Positions 10,420 through 21,394 of a stretch of 64,000 nucleotides of DNA are shown one piece after another. Source of the DNA: Ceratopteris richardii (Eukaryota > Streptophyta > Polypodiopsida > Polypodiales > Pteridaceae); NCBI GenBank assembly GCA_020310875.1, contig CM035430.1, forward strand, positions 97,354,866-97,418,865. Direction: 5' to 3'. The position numbers and the translations under genes were made by a program. Numbering within the stretch: position 1 is the first letter of the stretch; each line of letters starts with the position of its first letter. The notes below the pieces were generated by a model, which made no database searches, was not told the origin of the DNA, and saw nothing but the letters and a program-made list of their open reading frames with translations.

Positions 10420-13200
10420 GTGCAGATGGCTTCTGAGGATTCCGAAGCGACTATTCAAGAGGAGGTGCTAGAGTTCCCATTACAGAGTGTGACAAAAGTA
10501 AAGGGTCATTGGTTTCGAGAGGATCAACCTGCAGGGTATTATCTGTTCTTAGTAACAATCAATGTTATGGACACTGACCATCAATTCCCAGTAATCTCTC
10601 AAGATTTCAAAGTTGTACATGAACTTCCGTCAAGTATAGACATAATGAAGAAGGCAGGTATCCAGAAGTATTTTGAACTGCCCATCTACAAACCAGACTT
10701 CCAAAGATGTACTCAGGTAATGAATACCCTCCAACCAGCTTTACATGACCCTTTAGTGCCCGAAGCAAGAGTTCTAGATGCAACAAGAGAGTGGGTAATC
10801 ATACAATTCACCCATGACTTAATCAAAGAAGCTTTCAGTTGGGAAAAGGATGGAAACACAGTTTTGAAAGATGAAAGTCGAGGGACTAAGACATGAACAT
10901 TCACAGACATCAATCGTATCGACATAGAATAAGAAGTTTGTTTGATCCATCAACAATTTTGCTTTCTAAATATGCATCGATATACCACACCACAGAAAAT
11001 CATAGTACAGATGCTATTGCATGCTATCAAACAGATTGGGAATCAAGTGAACATGATGCCATACATACAAGAGCGTCTTTTTGAAGCTAAGAAGTATTGG
11101 AACCATAAAAAGTTCTTAAATGGAAGTGTCACACTGACAATACTTATTTACCATGCATTAGGTATCTGGGAACATTTGAAAGAAATGCCCTCATCTTCGG
11201 AGATGGCTAAATATGCTAAAGTATCCACGGTTCCAAGGAAGAAGAAGGGAGTAAAAATAGTGGAAGAAGCCGAAACAAGCTCTCAACCAAGGATGCGAGG
11301 TTTAAAATGACTACAAGAAATGATGAAGGTAGAGGAAGCACTTCCAACGTCCAAGAGGATACATGCACTTCCAAGGACAAGGCTAGCAGACAATACGCCA
11401 ATCACAGAAGAGGAATTAACAGAAGCAATGGAAGCAACTCATCAATACATGGAAGGTCAGGTAAACCTACCGGTCCAAGGGCACCATTACCACCAGTCTC
11501 ATGAAGACATTGAACAAAGAACGAGGCTGACTAAGGTTCATAGATATAGAGAGTTGGGATTTACCAACTCTAGTTCATCATTCGATACGCAAGAAGAGCA
11601 AGAACCATCTATGCTGAATGTGGACATTAAAAGTGACTCAAAAGATGATGGTCATTGGGAGGAATTGAATCAAGTACCAAATGACTTTGGAGTGGAAGGT
11701 ACAAAGGTAGATCAAACTACTGATGAAACTATCAAAGGCACAACAAGGCAGGGATCACCTAAAGAAGGAATTCATATATTCAAAATGAATGAAGCAGCGA
11801 ACATTCAAATCACATACTCAATTAGATGGAGAAGCCCTAGTAAAGAATCCAAAGGAAGAAAAAGTAGACAAAGCAGTGGTTGAGCCTGAGCCATTCACAC
11901 CAATCAGGGTGGTAGCAGAGCCCTCCCCTTTGGATGTCACTTTTCAAAGTAGTGCCACAAAATCAACCACAAACAAAGAAGAAGAAAAAGAGAAAGAAGT
12001 GCACCTTCAAATAAGACAACCACACAACGAAACTATATACGTGGAACAAGGAAGAGACGTAAAAACAAGGGAAGAACCAACCATCCCCAAAACATGGCTG
12101 AATGTGGATGTCGCTCAGTTAAAGCCAGTTATAAAGAAAATGATACAAACTGCTATGGACACTCAACACTTAATGCTTGAAGCAGATGTAGATAATGACA
12201 AGGCTATGCGAGAGAAAAGCCAATTCTAGGTAATAAGTGAAAACTTATCTGCAAAATTAATTCTAGCTCAATAGGCACTCTTATCCAAGGAATCAAAAGC
12301 CAAAGAAGCCCAGGCCAGAGGCACCATGCTAGTGACAGAGAACCAACATCTTCGAGATCAGCTTAAAGAGCTGCAAAGAAAATATGAAGTTGGTGAAGCG
12401 GAAAAGCAAGAATGAATACCCGAAGTAAGTTGCTCGAAAGTCAAATCAAAGTATACATGGAAGAAGCAGACACTCTAAGGAATAGGAATAAAGAGCTTAT
12501 GACTACCCTACTATGTAACCAACCCGTGGAACCACCCAAAATAACCGCAAGCAGCACAAAAGCATTGGAGGATCAAATCGTAAAGTATGAAGATCAGCTG
12601 AAAAAAGAGCAAGCCATCATAGCGGAATGGGAGAAGAGATATATGGATGACACTAATGAACTTAGGAAAAAATGGAAGATGGCAGAGAATAAATTCCTTG
12701 AACAATGCAATGAAGATGCTAATCAACTATCTGCCATAGGAGAAGAACTCTTGAAGAACAAGGACACAATCACGTGATCCACCGAAGAAATCAGGACAAA
12801 GGATGAACTCATTACAAAATTAAAAGCTCAAATAGAACAACAGATAGAAACGGGGACACTAGTAGTTCCAAGCTCCATAGCGGCTACTGAGGAGACTGAG
12901 GTACGTCCTCTTTCTTCCCCCATGCACCATTCACCGATAAGGGAGGAAGCATAGTCAAACACTAAAAGACATAATCGGGCTATTGCAGAACTAAGCCAAA
13001 ATGAGCGGGCACTACTAGTGTCCCAGCTTATGGAACAATTTGAAGAACACGTGATCAAAGTAATGAAAGAGGCAAAGATTGAGAGCAAGATCCTAGAACA
13101 GATTTTGAAGCCTTTCAATGTACCTTATGGATTACTTAAAGAAGAGACACGCCAGTATATAAAGATGACTCCCAATAAAGAACCACATAATGATCTATAA
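10420..13200 (+). pseudogene. Extra ORF 1 of element A (post-pol, coiled-coil rich)
   Basis: A frame starting MQMASEDSEAT runs about 925 codons with stops near 10894, 10930, 11308, 12227 and 12775 and shifts near 11860 and 12410. The N-terminal ~300 residues look globular (SWEKDGNTVLK, then a hydrophobic ILIYHALGIWEHLKE followed by a basic KVSTVPRKKKGVK). The middle is acidic and Ser/Thr-rich. From 12240 to 13180 heptad-like Leu/Glu/Lys repeats predict a long coiled coil (LRDQLKELQRKYE, then EDQIVKYEDQLKKEQAIIAE). It matches no gag-pol domain. Position and size recall the extra ORFs of Athila/Tat-type elements. No signal peptide or clear envelope architecture is visible. Confidence 0.55.
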
Positions 13201-13207
13201 TTCAACA

Positions 13208-14076
13208 TGCAGACATTCACCTATACACAAGAGGAATTTGATAAGGCAGATCCTATCTGGCAACACAAATTTTTGGAAAAGAATCCTACATTACATGTAC
13301 ACTAGGAATCAGCACATTACGTACTTCAAGTCAATCCATCCTTCTGCCTAGTACCTAGAGACGCTCCTGGATGCAATTTTGGGAAGCAAAGCACCAGCGT
13401 AGCATAAATAATCAATGGCTAAATTATCCACTATTACCTAGCCCACCACGTAACTATTTACCGACAGAAGAATACATGGTGAAGACCACCAAATTTTGGA
13501 TCTCCAGATATGCAACAGTATCGGATTTAGCCATTAAAATGACAAACAAAATTTTGAGTATGCTACTTACAGTATTGAAGGTATTTCAGCATGTGTAGTA
13601 CACATTTTTGAATTTCATTGGAATTAACGAGGGATAAGATGCACTAGTTTTTTTATCTATCTACTATCCCTAGTCGTTTAACGCTCATGGCAATATACTC
13701 AAGACTTATGTTTTTGTTTAGTCCATATATGCAAACATTCGAAGAAGCATTCTTTAGAGGGTTTTTTGAAATGGACTCGAAAATATTTGTCAAAATGTCT
13801 TCCAACTTAAATGCTCGACTGGTGGCCTATGAATTAAGTTTTTTTGCAGACCATAGACAAGCACCAAATGATCGAGTAAAATCAAGCCAATGGAAGGAAT
13901 TGATGATATTTCAAGCAAATTCGCTTAACCTTAGAGAGCAAAAATTCATACAAACATATGCACGTCACCACAAAAAGCCTGTCGAGGATGACAAAGTTCA
14001 GGAGGAGGGACGCGTGGAGGGAGAATCAAGCAAAAAGAGAAGAAGAAGAAAATCAAAGACCAAAACGGCTCAATGA
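13208..14076 (+). pseudogene. Extra ORF 2 of element A (basic C terminus)
   Basis: A second reading unit begins ATGCAGACATTCACCTAT (MQTFTYTQEEFDKAD) eight bases after ORF 1 ends. It is broken by stops at about 13303 and 13397 and by frame changes at 13370-13600, then is open at 13687-14076. The C terminus is strongly basic (SSKKRRRRKSKTK), resembling a nuclear localisation signal. No family was recognised. It may be a separate protein or the decayed C-terminal part of ORF 1. Confidence 0.45.
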
Positions 14077-14907
14077 AGAAGAAGCTCAATAAGAAAAGAA
14101 CAACCCTCTACCCAAAGCCCCGCAGGGGCACGCATCAGGCTACAACACCAAAGAACTAGGTCTTGAAGAATGGAAATAAAGAAAGATAACAACCAAGACT
14201 TTTCATGGGAGGTTGCACATAGCTTCCTCGTCCACCAAATGCATGCGATGGAAAGAAATGAACAAGTGAAGAAATGCATCAGGTCCCAGAGGATGTCAAA
14301 GAAGATTTAAGAACATGGCCTTTGAAACGTAACCCTAGCTTAGATGAGAGGCAAGGCCGACCAAGTGATGCATGCAATGGAAAGAAGAAAAGAGGCTCTA
14401 GAAAACACAACAGCGGGAAGCACGCCACAGGCAAAGGATGGATCAAGGCCAACAAATTATCCATGAAGAAGTGCATGAAGATATCTAGCAGATCCCGAGC
14501 CCAGGAAGGTGCTTCAACCTCTTGATCTTCGGGAGGTACAGATCGAAGGCTGAAAATCCAGACCTCATACCTTCCACCGGTTGCTTGTGTGGCAGCCCGA
14601 CTTAACACAGCAACCCATAGTTAAAGAGGTTATAGGTGAGCTAGACTACAAATCGATTGTAGTTCATCCATACGGGTTACGAGTGGAGAAAAGAAAAAAA
14701 GAGGCCAAAACCAATGCAAGAGGTCCCGAGTTATGATCAGTTCCTTGACCACTGGTAAAACTATATCATTAAGAAATCCACAGGAGTTGGCAGTGGGCAA
14801 CTATAAAGAAGCTATCAGTTAATAAGGAACCAGATCGACTACAGGCACAAAACTAGAGACAAAAAGCAAAGCCTGTCAAGGGACGACAGAGACAAAGAGG
14901 GGGAGAG
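14077..14907 (+). other. 3' untranslated region and polypurine tract of element A
   Basis: About 810 bases with no recognisable coding sequence separate the last extra ORF from the LTR. The purine-rich AGACAAAGAGGGGGAGAG at 14890-14907 abuts the LTR start and is the polypurine tract that would prime plus-strand DNA. Short open frames on either strand here (for example 14274-14525) show no domain and are not annotated. Confidence 0.75.
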
Positions 14908-15786
14908 TGTTGTAGAGAAAAGAATCACAAAAGAGGAGCCCCAAAATTTTCAAATTTATGAGCACAAATTTTCTTCTTCAAAAATCCTAGGACATTCCCT
15001 CAATGCCATGTAAATGCACTAGAGGAGTCCTCTAGATGCATAAGCCACAATCCTTGTAACATAACTCTTGCAAAATATTAGGAAATTAGATATTAGTCAA
15101 TAAAGTGCCGGTCTCTTGTGTGAAAAGACCATTTTTAGGGCACAAGTGTATAAGTCACATGGTGACTCTTTGTAAAGACTTTTTGCCATTGTGAAGAAGA
15201 AGAGCAAAATTTCGAATTTGTTTCTTTCTTGCTGATTTTCTCCTTCTCCATGATCTTTTGTGTGTGTGTGATGCTTGGAATGTGTGTGTAGGACTGTTAG
15301 CTATCCCTTCTTCCCATTTTTGAACTACTATAATGTGTGTGTGAGCCACCACAAGTTGTGAAGCGAGTGTTGGTGTTTTCCACCATTCACTGTTTTGCGC
15401 ATAACTTGAAGAGAGTTTGTCAGATTCAAGTGAAAATACCACCAGTAGATGTCTCATCAAGAGCTTCGAAAGAACCCACTATTGGCCATATTCGAAGTTG
15501 GGACCTAGGAGAAAAGTTCGAATTTGTGCTTACTTCTATAAGTGGTATCGCGGCATGCATTTCCAGAAAGTTAGTGAGTTGGGGAGGTAGTTAAGTCTTT
15601 TCACTTGCATTGTAGCTCAGCCACTTCACTTTCCATCATGTGTGCACTTCTCCTCATACAATTGGTTCGCGTGGTTCCTCGGATTGATAATTAAACGTGT
15701 ATCGATCCACCACTATATGCACTTGTGGGGCAATTGAGATTTAGTCTCATCAACACAAGTCCCTAAGGATTCACAACTTAGGTACA
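14908..15786 (+). repeat. 3' LTR of element A (879 bp)
   Basis: Begins TGTTGTAGAG directly after the polypurine tract and ends GGTACA at 15786, giving TG...CA ends. Its last ~402 bp match positions 1-404. Copia RNase H coding sequence starts immediately after. Differences from the 5' copy are scattered substitutions and small indels, so the insertion is not recent. Confidence 0.9.
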
Positions 15787-16153
15787 TAAGCAAGATGTAA
15801 GGATGACAGGAGGAGTACCTCTGGGTATTTTTCTTTTGCAGATGATAAGCCCATTTCATGGTCTTCAAAGAAGCAACCAATTGTTGCTCTATCTTCAACA
15901 GAGGCTGAATATAGGGGATTAGCCAATGCTACTCAAGAAGCCATATGGATTAGATTGTTATATTCAGATTTAGGACTTCATACTCACTCACCTATGATTT
16001 TTGGTGATAATACAAGTTCTTTGCATCTTGCAACCAATCCTATCTATCATGATGGTACTAAACTTTGCAGGTTTAAAGCTATGATTGGATTGCAGGACAT
16101 TCAAGAGGATTCATGAAGAAGATCAAGCCAAGATGATTGGCTTGAGGGGGATT
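15787..16153 (+). pseudogene. Copia element G: RNase H 3' end and polypurine tract
   Basis: From about 15799 the frame reads CKDDRRSTSGYFSFAD, then ISWSSKKQPIVALSSTEAEY (Glu region) and IFGDNTSSLHLATNPIYH (Asp), typical of Ty1/copia RNase H, ending at a TGA at 16114-16116. About 45 codons, normally carrying the RTKHIEVHYHYVRE block, are missing between NPIYH and DGTKLCRFKAM. The junction carries the GATGGTAC found at the 3' side of that block in relatives. TTGAGGGGGAT at 16142-16152 is the polypurine tract. Upstream parts of G lie to the left of element A, outside the window. Confidence 0.85.
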
Positions 16154-17118
16154 TGTTGGAGCAATTGGACAAGCCTTCACATTTGGCTTCACTTGAAGAA
16201 TCATATGAAGAAACATGTGATGAGTCACATGAACCATTGCTTGTAATTGTGTGATCATTTACCATTTGTAAATGATTAAACCTTTGAAGAATCTTGTAAA
16301 AGGCAACAAACTCGTGGAGTTAGATAGAATGATGGTTACGACTTTAGATTGAGGGAATATCTCCCCAATCATATGGATCACTTTTAGGAGCCAAGTTTGA
16401 ATTTCAAATTCAAACTTAAGGAACAATCTTCTATATAAATGACTTGTAATCTTGCGGCTAGTGTGGCCCCATTATTGAGCTTATTGTTGATCAATTGTAG
16501 AAGTTGAGTGGCTTACACCATAGCCCACTCTTCTCACTATCATTGGCCATCATATCTATGCCAATGATAATGTACAAAATTGTTATATGATACATTACAT
16601 CATTGATCATGTCTATCTCCTTCTCTGTTATGTCTAGTCAGAACAGTGTACTTGGCATGCTCATATCTCGGTGAGTTCTTATCCATTTTCAGTGTTCTAT
16701 AGCTTGTTGGAACCAACTCAAAGTCTTCTTCAAGCTTTCCGAATTTGAAGCAATTTGATTTAGCCAATGGGGAAAAATTTGCATCAAAGCACTCACTAGT
16801 CATTCTCTAAGTAGCTCCTAAAATATCGAGGGTAAGCTATTGATTGCTTAGTACATATTGCATCAATTTACATGATTTCACTTGAAATCAATAGCTATTT
16901 GAGCTAATTAGATACCCTCAAAAGGAGTTTGATCAATTGCTACTATACTGTGAGCACTGAGCAAAAGATCCAGCAGGTGTCAAGACCAAAATAGCAAGTT
17001 TTTTATCACTAGCTAGTTGCAAAGTTATCTATTTTGATCTAATTGTTTGATGCATCATCTCCAAAGTATATAGGCACTTATTTACTGTCATTAGCAAGCT
17101 AAAGGGGCCTACAACACA
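16154..17118 (+). repeat. 3' LTR of copia element G
   Basis: Starts TGTTGGAGCA right after the polypurine tract. CTATATAAAT at 16431-16440 contains a TATA box. The distal half (CCTCAAAAGGA ... AAAATAGCAAGTTTTTTA) is shared with the distal part of element B's 3' LTR near 60416-60520, so the two elements are related. The right edge is placed by the switch to gypsy integrase sequence near 17118 and is uncertain by ~10 bp. Confidence 0.75.
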
Positions 17119-17900
17119 ACTCTAAAGTGAAATAGATATTTGTTACAATATTTTATGGTGATTCATAAGAAGTCTGCACCATATCATCCTCAGGCCGATG
17201 GAAAGGCAAAAAGCACTAACAAGATCCTTTGAAATGTACTAAGTAAACTTGTAAACAACAAACACTCAGATTGGGACAAGCAGGTACATCAGGTTGTTTG
17301 GGCATATCAAGTGGTCGACAAGCATGTACTCAATACAACTCCCTTTTAGATGGTTTTTGGTCAAAATGCAATGCTTCCTTTGGATTTTTTTATACCCAAC
17401 CTTAAGGTAGCATGAGAGCATCAATGGAGTGGCCATGAGTTATCATCAAAGATCATGGACTTTGAAAGATTACGAGAGACTAGGTTGAGAGCGGCAACAG
17501 GCATATATGCAGCCAAGAAGTGAAAAAAAGCATACTTTGATGAACGTGTGAAAGACAAAGGCTTGAAAGAGGGAGATTTAGTCTTAGTCTATATGTTGAA
17601 GCAACATGAACAAAAGCTATAGAAACAAGGGTATGGACCTATGATTATAAACAGGCTTTCAATGAGTGGAGCTATACAATTAACTACTTTACAAGGAGAG
17701 ATAATGCCTAACTACATTAGCAATTGTCGAGTCAAGCTTTATCAAGAACCTATCACTGAGGATATGCTTAGATGAATCACATTGGTAAAGAAACACAAAG
17801 ATGAAGAGAGGAGAATTAGGGAAGAAGCTCAGTGAGAGGCCTTAGAACGCATTAAACATGAAACTATAAAGACAAGGACTAGGGAGGGAATGCTATAAAC
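17119..17900 (+). pseudogene. Integrase core end and C-terminal domain of gypsy element H
   Basis: The frame reads APYHPQADGKAKSTNKIL, the block that normally holds the catalytic Glu of the DDE triad; here that residue is Lys. Then WAYQVVDKHVLNTTPF and MVFGQNAMLPLD follow, and a GPY/F-type module (QGYGPMIINRLSMSGAIQLTTLQ). Six or more in-frame stops (for example FTER-side TGA near 17230 and TAG near 17347) show decay. It is interrupted on the left by the LTR of G. The end (REEAQ, EALERIKHE) corresponds to the segment upstream of PR2 in element A. Confidence 0.75.
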
Positions 17901-18017
17901 AATTAGAAGCACTCCAAGTAATCTTTTATACTGATAGAGAAGCCCCCTGATATCCAATGGCAATGTGCCAAACAAGGCTTACGAGGAAATAGGCGGATAG
18001 ATGACCATTCATTATGG

Positions 18018-18361
18018 TTAGGCTAGAGCAACATAGTACGTTCAAGGAGATTAGAGTGCTAATTGACTCAGATGCTGCAACCAGTGTGATTAGATGGTCA
18101 CATTGTCAAGACATGGGACTAGAAATATAACCTATAGAGGCATATCTCATAGGGCTAGGAGGCATAAAAACCCCTTGCATGGGTGAGGTGGATCTTCCTA
18201 TCCTCATAGAAGATGTAATCTTGATGGAGAAGCTCCTAATTTGTTATGATAATGACCTAATAGAACCATTGTTTCTTAGCCAAGATTGGTTATACGATCA
18301 CTCAGTGGACTTGAACCTTAGAAAATGCTCTCTTCAGCTTAGGATAGAAGGTCAAGAGTAA
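18018..18361 (+). pseudogene. Second retropepsin-like domain (PR2) of gypsy element H
   Basis: The active-site loop reads RVLIDSDAATSVI, with the Gly of D-S-G as Asp. It is followed by LIGLGGIKTPCMGEVDLPIL and the C-terminal LFLSQDWLYDHSVDL, the equivalent of I-L-G-x-D-W. One stop lies near 18129. Like A's copy it sits directly after the integrase C terminus, which here is present. The shared position in two elements shows that the arrangement is not a rearrangement private to A. Confidence 0.6.
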
Positions 18362-18690
18362 GTAATACTGCTCAAGTTTCCTAACCACGTTCTACCCGAG
18401 GAAAGTAATCATAGCCCATATGTAATAAATGCAAAGGAGGACCAAAAGATTTTTGGACAAATCCCTCCTCCAATGACTACCCTTGGTTAGATGCATCTCC
18501 AACATCATGAATACTCAATTATAGACCTATTTCCATGGCAATGGCAATAGGTTTACAATATTGAATGCTAAGTGTTCCAATAAAGTGTCAATGTATTTAG
18601 TTTAACACAAGGTAATGCCACCATCAACTTGAATAAATTAAATGCCCAAGTAGTGATGAAGATGCCCCTACATCTAATATTTCAAAAGAG
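18362..18690 (+). other. Decayed post-PR2 sequence of element H
   Basis: About 330 bases of AT-rich sequence continue from PR2 with many stops and only faint coding character (ESNHSPYVINAKEDQKIFGQ). It corresponds in position to the post-PR2 extension of element A. Homology to H is lost near 18690, where antisense copia sequence begins. Confidence 0.4.
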
Positions 18691-19600
18691 GCAGAATAAC
18701 ATAATCTACATGCTTTACACACAAGGTGCTTTCAGTTAGACTATTTTGAAATCCATGTGCAAATAAGTAGGCATGTATCTTATCATACCAAGCATATGGT
18801 GCTTGCTTTAATCCATACAATCCCTTATTTAAGTTGCACATTTTGTTCTCATGCCCTTTCTACATAAAACCACAATTCATCATGCGAATCACCATTTAGA
18901 AAGTTTATTTTAAGCTTGTACACATTCCACCATTATGAGTTATAAGTGCACATATGCTATGAATGGGTATCATGCAACTTTCTCAATGCTTGCATTTCAA
19001 CTTATAGACCCATTAAGTGTCAATGGTCTTTTTGGAAAGAGGCAAATCGCATAAATATCAAGTACCATTTTTCATAATAACCCTCATATTTTAGTACCCA
19101 CCCAATTTTTTGAATTATGCACTTCATCAAAAGAGACAAACTTATTCTCATCACAAGGACTAGAATCAGCCATTGCATAATAGTCTTATGCAAGAGAAGC
19201 ACTATACGATTCTAAACATGTATGATATGGCAAACATGCATCTAACTTGTTATCTCTCAACAGCGACACCAACAATTTGGGCATAGTGTTAGCCTCTTCA
19301 ATGTCATGTCTTTCCTCAAAAAGTGCATCAGGTATATTAGTATAAGAAATATAATGATGTGTATGCTCGTTGGAAACCTTCATAGGCTGAAAAATTGTCT
19401 TACTTGAATATATACTTGATTTTCCACCAATGAACAAAGGCAAATTATACACATACTTTGAGCCAGATGATATCTCTTTTGTACATGAAAGTGGGAGTTG
19501 AATTGCATCCTCCACAAGTACAACATCTCAACTAATGAGAATCCTTTTAGAAGATTAATGATACAAACAATAATCTTTACTTTCATAGATATACACTATC
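18691..19600 (-). pseudogene. Antisense copia fragment I (RT and RT-upstream region, F family)
   Basis: Read on the minus strand it matches element F: YGLKQAPYAWYDKIHA near 18820-18770, and MEDAIQLPLSCTKE with DALFEERHDIEEANTMPKLL near 19515-19250, aligning to 47490-47740 and 48300-48420 of F. Many stops and indels and loss of both ends show an old, truncated copy without LTRs. It lies inside element H. The following 19601-19796 shows no recognisable domain. Confidence 0.75.
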
Positions 19601-20316
19601 AATGGCCAAATGCGAACTATTAGAGGATAGATGGGCACCATAGTCTCCTTGAGTGCTCCCTCCACACTTCTTGCATACTTGCTTAGATATGTTGTGCAGC
19701 ATACCTCACCTCCTAATGGGCAGTTCATGCAAGTGTTGGACCTCCCTTAGTTTCCAAAGCATATCAACCTGACCTCTCAACCACCACCACAAAAAATGTT
19801 GGAAACAATGCCGATTGGTCAACACTTGCACAATATCCCATGGTCAAAATGTCAAGATCCATTGGTCAATGGTTGGTCAACAATTGCCCACATAATATAG
19901 GTAGTATGCGATCTTGTAAGAGCTCCTCATGAATGAGCAGCGTGGATAGAGCAAATCCCTCTTAAAGAAGTTGCCCGAGTTCAAGTCCCACCGGCGGCAG
20001 CGATCGCGTCTGATACTTTTATATCATGCTTTTTAAGTCAATAACGCAACGAACAGCGGAGGGTCAAATTAAAGCAATGGACAGCGCTCGCATGTGTTTT
20101 TTTTCCTTACCGATTGCGATTGTGGCTTTATTGTGCTTTTGAATAAGCTTTTCAAGGTATAAGAAATACTATATAAGGAGAGTATTGGGCTCACTTGTAT
20201 TCATCCTTCACCTAGTTTTCAACACAAGCCTTCAGCTTGGACCTCAGTAGAGGTGGTGTTTCTTCTAGCACATGGGGCAGCCATGGTGCTAACTTGAAGC
20301 ATGTTGAGGAGCAGCT

Positions 20317-20667
20317 ATGGAGTTCTTCTTAATGATTCTTCTTGGAGAAGATGAAGGGTGTGCTCACACTCTAGCTCATGGAGAGGAGGTTATCTCTTGT
20401 TCATGGCAAGAAGACTTGGTCATTAGCAGCTTGATGGTGAGGATCGGCCATCTACATGGTGTATTTGAAGATTGTCTTCTACAGGAAGATATTAGGTTGA
20501 AGATTGTCTTCTACAAGAAGATGTCAGGCTACTTCAAAGACATTGGATGGTGCCATCTACATGGTGTATTTGAAGATTATCTTCTACAAGAAGATATCAA
20601 GTTGAAGATTGTCTTCTACAAGAAGATGTCGGGCTACTTCAAAGACATTGGATGGTGGTTAACATAA
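20317..20667 (+). CDS. 116-codon ORF inside the LTR (repeated at 24814-25164 and 29571-29921)
   Basis: An ORF starting MEFFLMILLGEDEG lies about 145 bp downstream of the LTR TATA box, so it would be near the 5' end of the transcript. Its C-terminal half is two 35-residue copies beginning HLHGVFED and ending KDIGW, produced by the in-frame 105-bp tandem duplication. The ORF is open in all three LTRs. However, the visible codon differences between copies are mostly replacements (C/R, G/R, K/R, M/V) with one silent change, which argues against purifying selection. No homology recognised. Probably not a functional protein. Confidence 0.25.
   Translation: MEFFLMILLGEDEGCAHTLAHGEEVISCSWQEDLVISSLMVRIGHLHGVFEDCLLQEDIRLKIVFYKKMSGYFKDIGWCHLHGVFEDYLLQEDIKLKIVFYKKMSGYFKDIGWWLT
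20449..20658 (+). repeat. Two 105-bp tandem units within the LTR
   Basis: Unit 1 is 20449-20553 and unit 2 is 20554-20658, differing at a few bases. Each contains an inner partial repeat of TTGAAGATTGTCTTCTACA spaced about 36 bp. The same pair occurs in LTRs 2 and 3, so the duplication predates the array. Confidence 0.9.
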
Positions 20668-21394
20668 GATTTACATCTTATGTTAAGTATCCAGGTACAT
20701 ATTCTCTTTATGCACACAGGTACTACTTGAAGTTTGTGGAGGCCGTGGCATTCATATCAAGAGGATTCCTATTCAGCATAGGTACAAGAGAAACAGTACG
20801 TATATGCTTTATGCATATTTGATGAGGTGTTTAAGAAGGTGTGTTCACATGAGTTTGAGGATTACTAGCAGCAAACTTGTTAGCATTCTATGCTACTTTA
20901 TAGGTATGTGATATTTTCACACACGTATCTGGCTTAAAGTCTTCCATAGCCTAAGTTCAGATGAGGGTTTGTTGATTATCAGTTTCACATTGATACTTCC
21001 TCTTTCAGTCACTCATATTCACTCTTCTATAATTTATAAGGTCACACATCTCATATATATTCAGATTACTACCCATACATCTGAATATGTTTGTTACATT
21101 GTACATTCACTCATTCATCTATTTCTCATCACATAGAGTGGTTGAGAGTTTTTCTCCCACATTGTACATTGAACATTGGTATATATGATACTATGAGTAA
21201 GCGATGGCTTACGTAACACCTTACACATGTCGTCTATTCTTTCTCTATCTTTATCTCATCATTTGTATGATTAAGTTGTGGTATGTTCATGTTTTGTAAA
21301 TATGGAAGATTGCTGGAATTAATGTTGTACATGAATGGAACTATGGAACCATGGACCTGTGACATGAGCCTAAGGGCCTACCTCACTTCCAACA

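Larger units (their letters stand above)
1..15786 (+). mobile_element. Ty3/gypsy LTR retrotransposon A (5' LTR truncated by window)
   Basis: The first ~404 bases recur near-identically at about 15385-15786, giving the two LTRs. Between them, in order, lie a primer-binding site, gag, protease, RT, RNase H, integrase pieces, a second retropepsin-like domain, two long extra ORFs, a polypurine tract and the 3' LTR. A PBS resembling the tRNA-Asp type and large post-pol ORFs fit the Athila/Tat side of Ty3/gypsy; that lineage call is inference. All reading frames carry stops and frameshifts and the integrase core is mostly missing, so the copy is defective. It sits inside the RNase H region of copia G: copia coding sequence resumes directly at 15787. 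The matching left flank lies outside the window, so its target-site duplication cannot be checked. Confidence 0.9.
19797..21394 (+). repeat. LTR 1 of the tandem array
   Basis: Begins TGTTGGAAACAATGCC and ends CTCACTTCCAACA. A TATA box (TATATAAG) lies at 20170-20177. In this copy a ~14-bp stretch near 19930, present in LTRs 2 and 3 (TACAAGCAATTGG), is missing. An internal 105-bp tandem duplication occupies 20449-20658. Confidence 0.9.

Noticed and set aside
14279..14608. Minus-strand 109-codon ORF in A's 3' region
   Set aside because: No domain, no conservation with other elements in the window, and it lies in untranslated sequence.
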